The position numbers were made by a program, and so were the translations under genes. The notes below the pieces were generated by a model. That model was not told the DNA's origin. It saw only the letters and a list, made by a program, of their open reading frames with translations, and did no database searches. 64,000 nt of DNA from Saxidomus purpurata (Eukaryota > Mollusca > Bivalvia > Venerida > Veneridae): the NCBI GenBank assembly GCA_022818135.1, contig JAFMSR010000013.1, positions 22,466,207 through 22,530,206 on the forward strand, in the 5' to 3' direction. Positions 12,005 through 24,466 of the stretch are shown one piece after another (the first letter of the stretch is position 1; every line of letters starts with the position of its first letter).

Positions 12005-12140
12005 AATAATAACGGCCCGAGTATCGAACCTTGTGGTATCCCGGAAATAACTGTTTGAAGATTCGAAGACGTATCGCCCTCCATTACAATTTATTTTCTG
12101 TTGGAGATATAAGATCTAAACCAAATTATTATACTGTAGA

Positions 12141-13499
12141 GTACTAAAGTAACAGGATGATGTTGTCTACATTTAACGGGCCTAAAGTAAGTTTGTTTTT
12201 TTCACATATTAACTGATGAACCTGTAGACAGAAGAGAGAAGCAAATGTATTCAAGGCACTTTACTCTCTCTGAATTATTAGATAATTCTGTCATGAGATA
12301 TCTCCCTTAGAAGCCTGATTTCTATTTGTTTCCAATAAATCTGTATACAGTCTCAATACTATGAAACAGATTGAAATGATGTCATTCTCTGTACGACCAG
12401 GGGTTACAGGAAAGTACATACATTTATTAAGAAATGTCTTTGATTGCAATCTTCTGACTGTAAATCGGCTGTTTGAGTTGTAACAACAATGTTTTGTAAC
12501 AACTTTAAGGCTAACCTACTTAATTACAGACTCGGGGCTTCAATATATTCATGCCGATTTTACTAAATCTCTGAAGTCCAGAAGGTATAATAATTTATTT
12601 AAGTCTCATTCATTTGCATAATACACATTTATAGAATTCATGCATAAAAACCAAGATAATATCAAGCAAATGACTATTCTATAATAGAATTATAAATGAC
12701 CATAACTATACTAAATTACAAATAATCACAGTTACTACATGTATATTCTATTTACACCTAAAACGAATGTCATCTAGATTACAGACAACAACAAAAAACA
12801 TGCACTTACATGTATGGAGAACGAACAATTGACATTTAAACAAGTTTACCTGCCGATATAATATCACTCATGAGTGAATTCTTACCAAAATAAGTGTAAA
12901 ACCAGTCTAATGAGGTTCTTTGCTAATTTGCAATTGCCCAATGTCTGTTTAACTAACCGAAAATAAAAATGCTAATTAAATTAATCCAACGTTAGATACA
13001 ATGTAATTTGACTGAAACAAAACTTTATTGAAGCGTTTGTGTTCAGTGGAATATTTTTAGTTTCTTTGACATGTATTTTGAAAACCTTGTTATATGTGCA
13101 CAAAATTGCTTGTTTTTGCAGAACATCTGAATTAAAGGTTTACTTCCAGAACAGCTTTTATTTAACAAACAATTAGACATTATATTTAGAACTGAAGTTG
13201 TGAAAAATGTCATAGACATTTTGTTTCGACATTTATCATCGCATTCAACCAAGTTAGAACTGCTCACGCGGTAAGCTTCTTGTGATATATCGATCATAAA
13301 ATGCAGATATTTACATTTGTTTGTTTACTGTATTCAAACACATTAAAACATTGACATAAATCTTAATGTTTATACTAAGGGACATATCTATGAATATAGA
13401 AGCGTGTATAATTTTGTTTTAAGCAGTATATTTCGTTTGCACTGTTTTTTGTCCCCATGACTTGCCACTTAAACGGAATCTTTTATATACAGTACTACA
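12141..13499. other. Intergenic AT-rich DNA, nothing supportable
   Basis: No domain-bearing frame, no clear repeat. The frame at 13043-13297 (-) has no recognisable motif. Confidence 0.5.
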
Positions 13500-13995
13500 A
13501 ACGGTAGTCATTTATGCGGTCCAGTTCCGTTTCGGTTGCGGTCCGATTGCATGTGCGCTCAGGTCTGCTAAGGACCGTACATCGGACGGACGACAGCAAA
13601 AATAAAACGGCAAGGGAACCGTTTGAATCCCATGCAAGTTCAGTTTATAAGTACTGCGTCAACACTAAAGTTAGAATGGCGATCAAGTGACCAAGAAGGA
13701 TCTGACTAAATTTGTTTACCCTCGCTACCGACAATTGTCATATGACCGAGCGGCTGAGAAGGCGGAGAAAAGTATCCCCATGCTAAATTTGCAAAGGGAG
13801 GACATTATCTCCCCTATACATTTGCGAAAGTTCTCTCTGGGACATTTGCCCCTAATAAATCCAACATTAATACTCAAGTCTGGACTTAATCAATGCAAAA
13901 CTAAGAAAGGTAGACTAAAAACGAACTTTAAAGAAGTTTGGACGAACAATGTGTGTAATTTGTATTATACAAGAGTTAGTTTGGATTGACAATGT
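13500..13995 (+). other. CpG-richer island with an unrecognised 100-codon frame
   Basis: Bases 13500-13700 are visibly richer in CG (CGGTCC, GGACCG, CGGACGGACG) than their surroundings. An open frame at 13687-13989 (stop TGA) encodes a basic, Lys/Arg-rich stretch including LTKFVYPRYRQLSYDRAAEK. A nearby ATG at 13676 is one base out of frame with it. It could be a degraded gene end, a retroposed fragment or chance. I do not recognise it. Confidence 0.3.
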
Positions 13996-14728
13996 CTAAC
14001 AGTTAGTGCTGAATTATTTCATCATTTTTGCGTAAACAATGCCCTTATATAATACTTTAATTCAAAGAAGGAACTTTAAAGGAGTTCTTAGTGACAGTTT
14101 CGCTAAATAGTGTTTATTAATACTTTACTGATAGTTAGGGTTGATAACTGCTTTAATTGAAAACAGTATATTACTGAATGTAATTGTATTTTAAACATGT
14201 TGTGCTTTTATCATATCATTTTTGAACTGCAGTGAACGGATTAACTTTCAAAAGAAAAATGAATTTCTCAATTAGATTTAGGACATGTATGTAAGAAGCA
14301 CAATATAAAGTATTTTAGTGTTTCGAAGTATATTTAAAGCCTTTTATATCCATTTTACATTAGACGAGTGTAATCAAAAAGTCAAACATTGTTGTATGAA
14401 AGGAAATACGCCGCAATTTGTGCTTACATAAATCTTGTTCATTAGAAATTTGTAGAAAACTGACGCACAAGTAGCAGAAAGGCGAAACAAGATACTGTTG
14501 ACAAGATAACATACATTCAGACGACTGTCAACGGTGAACATTGATAGGCTATTAATCCATACACGTTCATGTATTTTAAATCCTGACCACAAGCGTCACA
14601 AAAGGACATTATAACAGCAGTACCTTGAAACTTTTGCTAAACAAAGATAACGTGATAAGATTAGAAAATGGAGTCCATCTGACTACGAAATTGACATGCA
14701 GTTGTTAATTTAGGCAGGTTATTGTAAC
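13996..14728. other. Intergenic AT-rich DNA, nothing supportable
   Basis: No exon, repeat or RNA gene recognised. Short frames here lack motifs. Confidence 0.5.
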
Positions 14729-15352
14729 AAGAGGGCCAAGATGGCCCTATATCGCCCACCTTAGTACAAGTCCACTTGCCTGATGGAAGACCACTAGACA
14801 ATGTTATATACCAAATAGGTTTTCCTATATACGTCTTTGTAAAACAAGTGACACCCGGGAAAGGTAAATTTTGACCCCAGGGGCATAATTTGAACAAACT
14901 TTGAAGAGGTCTACTAGGCCAAATATCTAAGCTCTAGGACTTGTGGTTTCAGAGAAGAAGATTTTTATACCTTTTCCTATATAAGCCTACGTAAAACTAA
15001 GTGATCCCCGGGCAAGGTCAATTTTGACCCGGGGGTCATAATTTGAATAATCTTGGTAGAGGTCTACTAGACAATGCTACATGTCAAATACCTAAGCTCT
15101 AGGCCTTGTGATTTCAGAAAAGAAAGTTTTTAAAATTTTTCCTACTTATTGCCATAGCAACCAGAGTTCTGCATGGAATGAAATTTTTTAAAACTGTTTG
15201 GTAGAGCTTTATGCAAGGAACATCCCTTCATAGTTTTATCAACATTGATCTAGTTGTTAATGAAGAGATGTGATTTGAATCAAAATGTTGGCAAACGACG
15301 GACAATCATCCATAAGAAAAGTTCACCCTGGCGAAGCCAGGTAATCTAATAA
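14729..15352. repeat. Dispersed element with terminal hairpin and two ~160-bp internal repeats, copy 1
   Basis: It begins with the palindrome AGGGCCAAGATGGCCCT (about 14733-14749), followed by CCTATATCGCCCACCTTA. Two related internal units (about 14826-14985 and 14986-15145) share TTGACCC..GGGG.CATAATTTGAA, GAGGTCTACTAG and CTAAGCTCTAGG. A diverged relative lies at 27430-28420, and the last part of one at 55930-56240. No coding capacity. The layout resembles the Pearl-like element (terminal hairpin plus tandem core), so a Helentron-type non-autonomous origin is possible. Confidence 0.6.
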
Positions 15353-15799
15353 AAAACGAGAACTGTGCTGTAATGATAAAAAATGTCCACCAACATCATA
15401 GAATATCTTACATTATCCATGTCATCTAGATTTCGTGTGCTGTGGATTATTTTAAAACACTGCTTCCTTTATTCCACGGAGGCTGCGTTACAGTCAAACT
15501 TGGTTATCTAAGGTAAGAGAAAAGCAAACTTTTTGATTATGATAATTTTTTCTCTCGCTTTGTTTTTAAGGCATCATGTTGAAACAATATGTCAATGAAA
15601 GAGCGAAAGGTCATATTCAGTTGTAGTACGTATCGTTGTTTTGGTCGTAATTTACGGAATCTTTTCATTTACTCTTTAACGCATACTTGTTAGTATAACA
15701 CTAATAATATTTTTCAATCCAAGTCGATGCGTCTGTAACATTTCGTGTCTGCTTATGTCTTCTAATCATCTTTAAGTATTTTCAATATCACGTGCAGAG

Positions 15800-16400
15800 C
15801 CAGTGCTGAAACTACGCCGGATCAAGGTCAAACGTCACTCTTAAGAGTAATTGATTTTTGTGTTCGCCCTATATCCCCAAAACCATTTGATGTATTTTCA
15901 TCACAGATTATTGTTCATTGCATCAAAACGACGTGAAAAATTCATTTTCCAGCTTCACAGACTCATGCTTCAAAAGCTAACTTATCCCAAAGAAAGACTT
16001 TGAATTCACGAAACTTTGATCACCTGTTCATTGCATTAACTTGGCGTTCAAGACCTATGTTTCAACCCATCTTAAGGATCATTTGTTTCATGTTCGCTAC
16101 ATATCTCCTAAACCCCTTCAATGGTCTGTAATAAACTTTGGTCAAATGTTCATCTTCTCAAGATAATTTAGCTTAAAAATATGTTCCAACCGTGCTGACT
16201 CAAGGTAAAGGCTCAGTTAGGGGCCATTAATTTTTCTTGTCAGCTTAATATATTTCATATTTCCTTAATCAACCCCTTGTCGTGAAACTTGAGTATCTCC
16301 CTTATTAACCCATTGTCTTTAAACTTGAGTCAAATTTTCATCTTTTTAAGACGATGTTGAGAACATAATTATGTCCCATTCTAAGTTAGTCAAGGTTAAA
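15800..16400. repeat. Degenerate tandem repeat, about three units of ~190 bp
   Basis: Three diverged units (roughly 15830-16015, 16016-16190 and 16191-16400) share TTAAGAGTAATTGATTTTTG-like starts, a CATATCTCC..AACCCC block, and a TTCATC..AAGACGA block. The boundaries are approximate. No coding content. Confidence 0.45.
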
Positions 16401-16507
16401 GTTAGGAATCAAAAGGCGTATAAATATCGATATGAAATATCAACTTGTGAAATGAAAGTTTTCTGTTCTTAGATATATGTAGCTGAATATGTTGCCATGT
16501 TTTAGTG

Positions 16508-16820
16508 TTTATAGTCCCGGCCGATTCTATGATTTCTCCTCGGGTAAAACTACCAAGAGATATGACAGGCGAAGGTTGAGAGACAGTTACAGATACAAGG
16601 GAATCCGGGTACTAGGCCTCTTTTACGAATAAACTCTGGTCATTTTACGATCCCGGTGTATAACTCTGGGTTTCTAACCAGTCCATATCTAAATGGGCGG
16701 GAAACACTGAAAAAAGTTTCTGAAATTTCCAGTGCCCCGGCCAGGATTCGAACCAGGGACCTCCGGATTTGTAGTCATTAACGTTAACCCTTCAACCACC
16801 GCGTTACCATGATGTTGCCA
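16508..16820 (-). mobile_element. tRNA-headed SINE
   Basis: On the minus strand the head (about 16820-16735) has an A-box-like TAACGCGGTGG and a perfect B box GGTTCGAATCC, spaced as in a tRNA gene. The body of about 220 bp contains CCCGCCCATTTAGATATGGA, and the 3' end is CGGCCGGGACTATAAAC. That 3' end is shared with 1621-1665. The cloverleaf is degenerate, so this is a SINE rather than a working tRNA gene. Confidence 0.75.
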
Positions 16821-19800
16821 TTGTTTCATAAGCAAACTCTAGGAGAAACGAAGCAAGTCTGCTGAAGCAAGCAAAAACAAAATGCAGACAAAGCTTTCTT
16901 GTTAGCGGTTTAACATAATGGTTCATTCAAGTCTTAATCGGCTGCCGTAGATGTTCCTAAATGAACTTTGTACTTACTTCTTAGTCTTATCAATATGAAA
17001 ATATCTTAGATCTATAGAATCGTATCTAACGCGATAATTTTGTTGTAATAAACAATGTCCTTGAATCTAATTTACAATCAATCTAAATAAAAGATCACAA
17101 TCAGCTTATGACTAGTATCACGACTGTAATCAACAGGAAATGATATATCTTCTTTGATTATCTGTATATAATAAAACGATTTTATTCTTCAATCATTTGG
17201 AAAATTAATTACAGATGTCCATTAGAGAACCGACATTAATTGAACGATTTATTAACGTATTCGGTATTAGATAGAAAATATCCCCTCCATTAAAGGAAAC
17301 CATACAGGCATAGATATTGCTAAAGGTCTTATTGAATGTCGACTTTTGCTAGGTCGTAAAAAACATCGGCTTGAATTTAGGGCTTCAAAATTGACTCCAT
17401 ACTAGATATACATGTACCTAGGTGATAAAGGCTTTTCGCTTAAGTAGCTGTAAATTGCTAATCTGCCTCATTTTGATTATTGTGACGTGCAAAAACCGTA
17501 GCTGTGTAATAATGAACCCTTTTCAAACTTATATTGTGACATACAAAACACAAATGGCACTTTGAAATATGAAGTTATGTTCTTAATCACAGAGCTGATA
17601 AAGAACACACCAGTAGAATATGTCTAATTTTATACATATTCACAGGGGTTTAAGATACTCAGCTTTCTTCCATGTTCTTTTATTTTTTGTTAGCATCTTT
17701 TTATGTTTGATTATTTGTAACAGGAATACGGTTAATTAAAGGTTTACCAAACAACAATTAAATGCGTTATTACAGACCGTTGTCCGGTTATTTTGAAACC
17801 AAAATTCTAACATATTCTAATACGTAAAATTTTACTACCAGTACTCAGATTACCATTTTATACCTGGTTCTTATGGAAAGGTAAAATTGTTACTGGTTTT
17901 TAATATTATATAGATAAGATTTAATGTTTAGTGTTAAAATCAACTAGACCCGAAGGCTTGATATAAATGCTTAAAATCAGTTCGCACATTGCAGCATTTA
18001 AAGTCCCAGGATCTTTTTGAATTTATTAATATATAGTAAAACATATTTACTTGTAGGATAATTCACTCTAAAACAATGTTGACATAGACCTTTGTTTTGT
18101 ATTCAAGTCGGTTCGTCATGAGAAATAGTTGCCAGAAAGTCCACATTATTTTTTTGCAATATCAATGAAAACAATACTACGCTACGATTATATTTTCGAA
18201 ACATAGATTAAATGTTCAATAAACGTAAAATGATAAATAAATACAATTTCAAAGACGAACCTACGGCAAAAAATACCTCATTTTACCACAATTAATTAAT
18301 ACAGAGGCCTTCTGTACCCATTAATTTTACAACAACAACCCTAACAGTTTACGTGTACTGTAGCATATTGTTATAACCGCTGATATTATCAATAATGACT
18401 GGAAGTGCATAAGCTAGGAAACTTTATTTAGGCTGAAAGTTATAATATCTCCCAAAGAATCTATTTTTTTGTGTTTTGGAGGTTATTTAGTTCTGGCATC
18501 AGTTACCTACGAGTAATTGTCGAAACCTAGATTAAATGCTCAATGAACATATATAAAGGCAATGTTCAAGCGACCTATGACATAAATGCCGCAGTCATTT
18601 ATCAAAGCCTCTTACCCTAAATGCAACAAAAGAGGAATAGTTTAGGTACAGGAGTAAACGCATATTACAAAAGCTGGATTCATGGCTAAGCACTTGGTTC
18701 ATGTTAATTTCCAAAGAAGCATGTGTTGCGTGTAACGTTCTTGATGAAAGTGGCATTATGTACTTGGAAAGTGTAGCCAACACACTATTTTGGGATCCAA
18801 GTTTACTGTTTTGTAGTCAATTTTGGTATTGGCTAATGGCTAACATTACTTTTGTAATAGATGTAATTGCATTTATTTGTAAATATACCAAAACAAAGTA
18901 AAATGTTAAAGTTTCTATCTTAGTAAGCACTGAAACCGCTTTGAATATGTGTTTGAACTGGTGAAATTATAAAAGTTTTAGTCGAGTCATTTTTGATGCC
19001 AACCACAGCTTATCACAGTATACAGTGTACTGAAAATAGCCCATGTCAAGCGCATTAACTTTACTAAGAAACTTGGTTCTGTTTGCTCTTGAACAGACTG
19101 CATGTTTTTTTTTACGTTTGTGATAGTACTATTAAGTATGAAAAGTTGCCCAAGTAAGCTTTATATTTGTTATCATATCATTGAACTGTTCTACTTTGTA
19201 CTTTAAAATACTGTATAAATCCATAATTAAGCTGTAAACACAACGAACGTCATATACATGTAACAATGCAGGTAAGTAGTTACAATACTAGACACGCGAA
19301 TCACAGTAAGAACGTCTTGCAGTAGAAATGATGGTCCATTTTGCTCGCAACATCATTACTTTACGTGTTATGATGTTATCTTTATGGAAACTAAAAGCAT
19401 GCTTGGGCTTTAAAACAGATGACGCTGTGAAGAATAATAAGACAGTATAGTTAATTGTATTATATCTACGTAAACAGTACCTTTACGACTAAGTAAACAA
19501 AGGGCAAAGAAAAATAAACAATTTGTTGAAAAGTAAACAAAGAAAACGGTGAACCTTAATCAAAGCAAATCTGAAATATCAAAGTATACTAAACAGCGTA
19601 TTTCAATTCAATTTTGAGAGCAAACTACTGCTTTTATCAAGTATAAGAAATTTTGGAGATTTTGCCCATTATCAAACAAAAATAAACTGCGAAATCAAGC
19701 ACTCCTTTGTAGATGTATTGTAACATTTAAGCTGGCGTTGGCGTATACTAAAAACAGACTACGGTATTTACCTGCGTAATTTTGACACGTTTTAATTGTC

Positions 19801-20692
19801 AATGTCTACATTTGTAACCATGAATTAATTTGAAACTATTTCGAATTTCTGTAAAATTAAGTAATGAAAATACGTTTTGTAAACTAAGTCATTATTATAT
19901 AATATTTTTTGTATCCCCTTTGTGTCACGTATTTAAACCGAAACATCAATAAATTGTAAAGAAAATGTATGGATCGTTAAAATAATTTCATTCTGGTGTT
20001 AGGATTCAATCTCATTTCACAAAAAGTTGTAAGAATTTACATGCAATTTGCCGAAATGCTATTAAAAGATCGTTTTTCTTCTGAGAACGTGTAGCATATG
20101 GCTTAACTTTTCAAATATATGGTAATTTACGTTTCATACTTGATGAACATTTGCAGGAATAACGAAACAAAGCTGTGTTAAAACAAAAGTGATTGACTTC
20201 GTTGTTTTCAAACCCGCTTCCTTACATAACCAAACAAGAGCGACAATTGAGTAATGCAATTTCTTAAGTGTCATTGCTCTGGACAAAACAAAGGAATTTC
20301 AGGCAACTCTGTCTAAGTGGAAATGAGACCGAGCGGCTACTTACTGTGCCATCGACGCAATTAGTAAATAGATTCACATCGGCCATAACAGAGTTTCGAC
20401 TGGTATACTTTTCTTAAACAAGTACAATACTCTGAACGTGCCATATACACTTTTTTGACGCGGTACTGTAGTGTGGTGTATATATGGAATGCTCGTGGAA
20501 GAAACAATCATATTGTGTCTGTTTCTTAAATGATGTATTTGGACTTGAACTCTTACCTTCAAAAGGTTCTGCTTTTATAAAAACCAATATAAAGAATTGC
20601 GTAAAGTATAAGTCAATTGCGCACTAATTTAAATCAATTTTGACGAAAACTACTAATTCATTATATACAATATAGTATAAGCTTATGTTTTT
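16821..20692. other. Intergenic AT-rich DNA with a dispersed repeat
   Basis: No gene found. It contains one copy and one partial copy of a dispersed repeat (18120-18460 and about 18510-18600), listed separately. The frames near 18.6-18.9 kb and 20.4-20.6 kb have no motifs. Confidence 0.5.
18120..18600 (+). repeat. Dispersed AT-rich repeat, copy 1 (plus a partial second copy)
   Basis: It shares AACATAGATTAAATGTTCAA, ATAAATAAATACAA, CTCATTTTA, CCCATTAATTTTAC and ACAACAACAA blocks with 44330-44620 (+) and with 34150-34500 (-), where the arm reads GAAACATAGATTAAATGTAT on the minus strand. A shorter second copy at 18515-18600 repeats AACCTAGATTAAATGCTCAA. No coding capacity. Confidence 0.55.
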
Positions 20693-20713
20693 CTCACCAT
20701 TCTAGTCAGTCTT
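20693..20713. repeat. Target-site duplication, left copy
   Basis: 21 bases identical to 24641-24661. The adjoining outer bases differ, so the match stops exactly at the insertion boundary. Confidence 0.9.
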
Positions 20714-20864
20714 TTCTTTTTTCTTTCTTTTGAGGCCCTCTAAAAGAGGTAACCCCGTTTATTTTCCCCGTCATAGGCTTGATAGGGGTCGGGGAGCATC
20801 CCCTACCAGCCTTACAATAGATGTAATTATAATACATGTTAAATGGAACAGAACGATATACACA

Positions 20865-20955
20865 ATAGAAAATGGTTCAATAAAATATTAAAAAATAAAA
20901 AAAATAAAAAAAAAAAAAATTTAATAAAAAATAAAAAAAAATATATAAAAAAAAA

Positions 20956-21034
<79 letters not shown>

Positions 21035-21040
21035 AAAAAA

Positions 21041-21098
<58 letters not shown>

Positions 21099-21997
21099 AT
21101 TATTTTTAATTTTTAAAAAAAATTAAAAAATCTTTATCTCTCTCCCCCCCCCCTATTTCACCTCCCACTAGTTTAACTGGTCTTTTCATTGGATAAGAGA
21201 AGTCACATTCCCAAGGTGACCCATTAATTTTTTCTATAGTTGGGTTAGAAGCTGACCTACTATTGGCACCATAAGAACAAAATGGCTGCCATTCAACAAT
21301 AAATCGTCTTTTTAATCATTATTTCCCCACAACAATACAAATTTTTAACAAATATTCGGTTGGTACCGATTGCCGCGTTTTAAACAAACTTGGTTAACAG
21401 TACGGGTACGGTACGCGGGGATTAGGAACAACCGAGTTATTTCCCTTTACGACCTTCACCTTGTCAATCAACAGCAGACGAAATGAAAACAATCTGACAA
21501 TGGCATCCGCAAGCAGATTTAGAACAACTTCAGCAGCTGAACAGGAGGAAAGGCGGCTTTAAAAAAATCATTATAATGTTGACAAATATGATGTACATGA
21601 ATATTTGTACTTTGAATCTGGATTTATAAAAAAAGGTAATTATGGAATTTTTTTACCCCACCCAACTCATCTGGGTGAAGATAAGTGATGGAAGGTGGTC
21701 GATGAAATAAATCAGTTATTGGGTTTGGTTACTTTGTAAAAGAACGGACACTACTGATTTAACGGAAATATAGGGGTTCTGTTCGATGAATAGGGGGACT
21801 CGGCTGATCGCCTCGCCCCCTAGTTTAATAGCTTTCAGAACCTACACATATGTACCCATTTTTGAACCCAAAACCATTTATTCAAACATCCGTCCCACCC
21901 ATAACCCTGTCGGAACTCAAACAGTCAAAATCAGAAGTCTCTCTTGAATAACTGTTTTTTTTCTAATAATAGACAATGGTTCAATAAAAGATTAAAA
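20865..21997. mobile_element. Nested insertion inside the retroposon, with 29-bp direct repeats
   Basis: Direct repeats at 20865-20893 and 21969-21997 (about 27 of 29 identical, core AATGGTTCAATAAAA) bracket roughly 1.1 kb unrelated to the rest of the retroposon. The insert holds the A/T tract at 20884-21130, runs of C, and a possible 5'-gene-end-like stretch with ATG at 21500 (MASASRFRTTSAAEQEERRL, then stop). On the minus strand the insert ends in a poly(A) equivalent (T47 on +, 21045-21091), suggesting a retroposed sequence, but its source is not recognisable. Confidence 0.6.
20884..21130. repeat. Long A/T homopolymer tract (A75 then T47)
   Basis: An almost pure A run (75 consecutive A at 20958-21032) is followed by 47 consecutive T (21045-21091), with A/T-only flanks. 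It is part poly(A) tail of the nested insertion and part expansion, and could be distorted by sequencing or assembly. Confidence 0.8.
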
Positions 21998-22335
21998 GAT
22001 TACACTACCAAGTACTAGTAAATTCTATTACGCATATTCACTATTATATCATATTTATTCGAAAGAAAACCGGTGAAAGTAACAAACCATGAAAATCCCC
22101 CCCCCCAACCCCCCCAGAGCGAAATTGAGATTATCATTCCTTCCGATTAAAATTCTAATTACAAATTTGATAAAGCGTTTGCAAGTTCTAGATCTTCTTT
22201 ATTGTTGTTTTTATATATTATTTGGTCCTTGATCCTGTTAAAGAGTTTGTCTAGTTAAAGCTATAGGCTTAGTGGAAAAAGTCTATTGGCATTATATTTA
22301 CAGTCATTTCGATATTTCCAAATAGCCCATATTGT

Positions 22336-22746
22336 TTAAAAAATTACTGTGTTTAATAAGTTTCTTGCGTATGGAAATTCACATATCCCAAGAATAACGG
22401 CCATTTTAAAGTTTGAAATTTCAATGGTATTACAATGAGAAAAGAGTGTACATGTACTTAAATATATTGCCAAAACGTAGAAATGCATATATACTTTTTC
22501 TGCTGAATGCATTTTTAAGTAGTACCTGTATAAGTTATCGCATCGCTGGGTTTTTGTTAAACACCAAGTAATCATAAACTTTGACTGAATTTTGTTCTTT
22601 TCAACACAAGTATTTTTCTGTATACCAAATGTTTTTACTTTTCTAAAGCTAAACAATGACAACCAGCCTAACAATGTTTTGCAGTATAAAAAATTACAAT
22701 GTTCACCCCAACTCTCCTTATCAAACATAAAATGAGCATCGTTCAT
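22336..22746 (-). CDS. Unrecognised 136-codon frame following the SGNH domain
   Basis: The longest clean frame in the window's retroposon 3' half. It begins 28 bp after the SGNH frame stops, where a LINE second ORF would be expected. It starts MNDAHFMFDKESWGEHCNFL and contains many Cys, Phe and Lys. There are no endonuclease or RT motifs. It may be a chance frame in AT-rich DNA or a small accessory ORF; I give it little weight. Confidence 0.2.
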   Translation of the reverse strand: MNDAHFMFDKESWGEHCNFLYCKTLLGWLSLFSFRKVKTFGIQKNTCVEKNKIQSKFMITWCLTKTQRCDNLYRYYLKMHSAEKVYMHFYVLAIYLSTCTLFSHCNTIEISNFKMAVILGICEFPYARNLLNTVIF

Positions 22747-22773
22747 TGAAATGAAAAATTATATTTTACCAAT

Positions 22774-24466
22774 TTATTTGCCGTCAGCGGTGTTCCGAAA
22801 TGTATCGTCGGCATCTTTCCTCATTGGCGGAGATACACTCCTGAGACAAATCATATTATCCTCATCCGATATACCGATAATAAGGAAAGACGTCAGATTC
22901 GAGTACAGTGCGTCTGCACCGGCGTCGGAAATGTTTATTCCCGTCAAATCACCAGCATGGTACAGGGAATGAACTACTTTTTTGTTTTTCAAGAAAATGT
23001 CATCATTGTCCAAGAAATGAAAACCATTTTCTGTGCAGAAATTAAGAATTTTTTCGTTCACAAGCTTTGTGTCATAATTGATACGTTTGACTGGCGCGCT
23101 ATTGCCCATTCTCGGTAAAATGCTGGAAAAGGCGATAGAAGAGCGAGGCCATTTTTTTCTCTCAATTGCGAGGCTTTTTTGTGGAAGTTCAAAAACAATA
23201 TGTTTATTTTTTTATATGTCATTTGTTCCCAAATGAATTGCGATTCCACCTACTTTTTTATTCGTCTGTGGAATTATCGACTTTATCACATTGCTCACGT
23301 TTTCCAGAGATAAACCTGACACTGTCTTATTTGGAACGTTTTTGTCCGTTATGTGCAGCCTGCTTGTGTTCGAATCTCCAATTATAATGTATGTCCGATG
23401 AGGTAGAACTGGTAAGTTTTTTTTAGTAAAGGATGGGTTTTTTTCTAAAATAAATGGAGAATGAAAGGATTTATGTTGAGTTGCTCAATCAGGGTCTCCG
23501 TCTGACGGAGCATCAGTAGCTGCAGAAGTTTGTACCGGATCTTGTTCCGGAAGTGAAATCGAGTTTAGGTTTTGTTCTTCAACTGCTTCGTGATGAAATG
23601 CAGTTGACTGTATATCTTGAGTAGTATGTACCGATACCGTCGAAGCCCAGTTGTTCCCTCCCTCAGATAAATTTGCATTCTGGCCCTCCATTATCTCGGC
23701 CACATATTCACCAAATTTTTCGTTGGGACGACAGACCTTCCTGATTACAATATCTACAGATGATATCAAACGGACAGTCTCTTCTCACGTGACCCTCGCG
23801 TTTACAGTTATGACATAGCCTATTATTTTGAGTTTCGGTAAGCTGAGTATTTGATCCTTGGTCACGACGGTTAGAACGCTTGAAGTATTGATGACTTGTC
23901 AAACCACAATGATTGCATTCCGTTTTATTTTTGTCCACAAATAATCGGACCGTGAATCGACCGATGTCTACTGTGCGTGGTAGCAGCGAAACACAATTGA
24001 GAATTTTGATATATCTTGACCCATTTTCGATTTCAGTCCCTCTGATTTTCCCCACGAGATAAACTGTCAGCAATTACTTCCCCAAAACAAGACATATTTT
24101 GTAGAAGAATAGAGTCCGGCATTTCGTAAGGTGCATCTTTTATGGTCACGTTTGTTATGATTTTCTCGACGTCTGTTATATATATGGAGCGGTTTTGAAT
24201 CCTCAAGCCATGAAGTATAACTGTGTTTTTGCATCGTCTGTGCCTAAAGTCACAACACATTCAGATTCCGTAATCTGGATTGCCTTTATGTCTTTTTTCT
24301 CTATGAAAGCTGAAACTGCAGAAAGTACTTCGTCATGCGAAATTCTTTTAAGTGATTTGGTTGAAAAATGCACAGATAAAGGTCTAAACAAAAGATCACC
24401 TCTAGAGTCCGCCATCTTGTCCGACAACACAAAGAACTGAACAAAGAAAGTGCTGAAATCGTTCAA
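22774..24466 (-). pseudogene. Zinc-knuckle plus SGNH/GDSL esterase protein of the retroposon (LINE ORF1-like), frameshifted
   Basis: On the minus strand the protein starts near 24415 (MADSRGDLLFRPLSVHF) with an alpha/beta N-terminal region of about 150 residues of the kind seen in gag-like nucleic-acid binders. Three CCHC-type knuckles follow: CNHCGLTSHQYFK, CHNCKREGHVRRDC and CRYCNQEG-RKVC (the last across a frameshift near 23760). A Ser/Gln-rich linker leads to an SGNH hydrolase domain with block I IIIGDSN (about 23370), block III IAIHLGTND (about 23230) and a C-terminal LYHAGDLTGINISDAGADAL resembling the block V region. Frameshifts sit near 24225, 24060, 23760 and 23200. Some CR1/L2-type LINEs carry an esterase-type ORF1, so this family match is reasonable. 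The role in RNP assembly or membrane/lipid hydrolysis is inferred. Confidence 0.8.

Larger units (their letters stand above)
9975..12140 (-). mobile_element. 5'-truncated LINE relic (CR1/L2-like reverse transcriptase), split by a Pearl-like insertion
   Basis: On the minus strand the RT palm reads SGIPQGSILGP (near 12030), then FLIYINDLP and MYADDTTVYD (catalytic YADD near 11070), the thumb GVHADKTLTWEHHINK and YNSYILPIFDYGS, and the C-terminal LFQELNWLPFLERCKYH and VWNEIPVQIR up to the stop at 10229. There are several frameshifts and one stop (near 12093). The order GSILGPLL / FLIYIND is interrupted by 11134-12004. The 3' end is an ATTGA-type pentanucleotide tail (about 9985-10004), as in CR1/L2-like elements that end in short microsatellites rather than poly(A). 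Endonuclease and N-terminal RT are missing. Confidence 0.88.
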
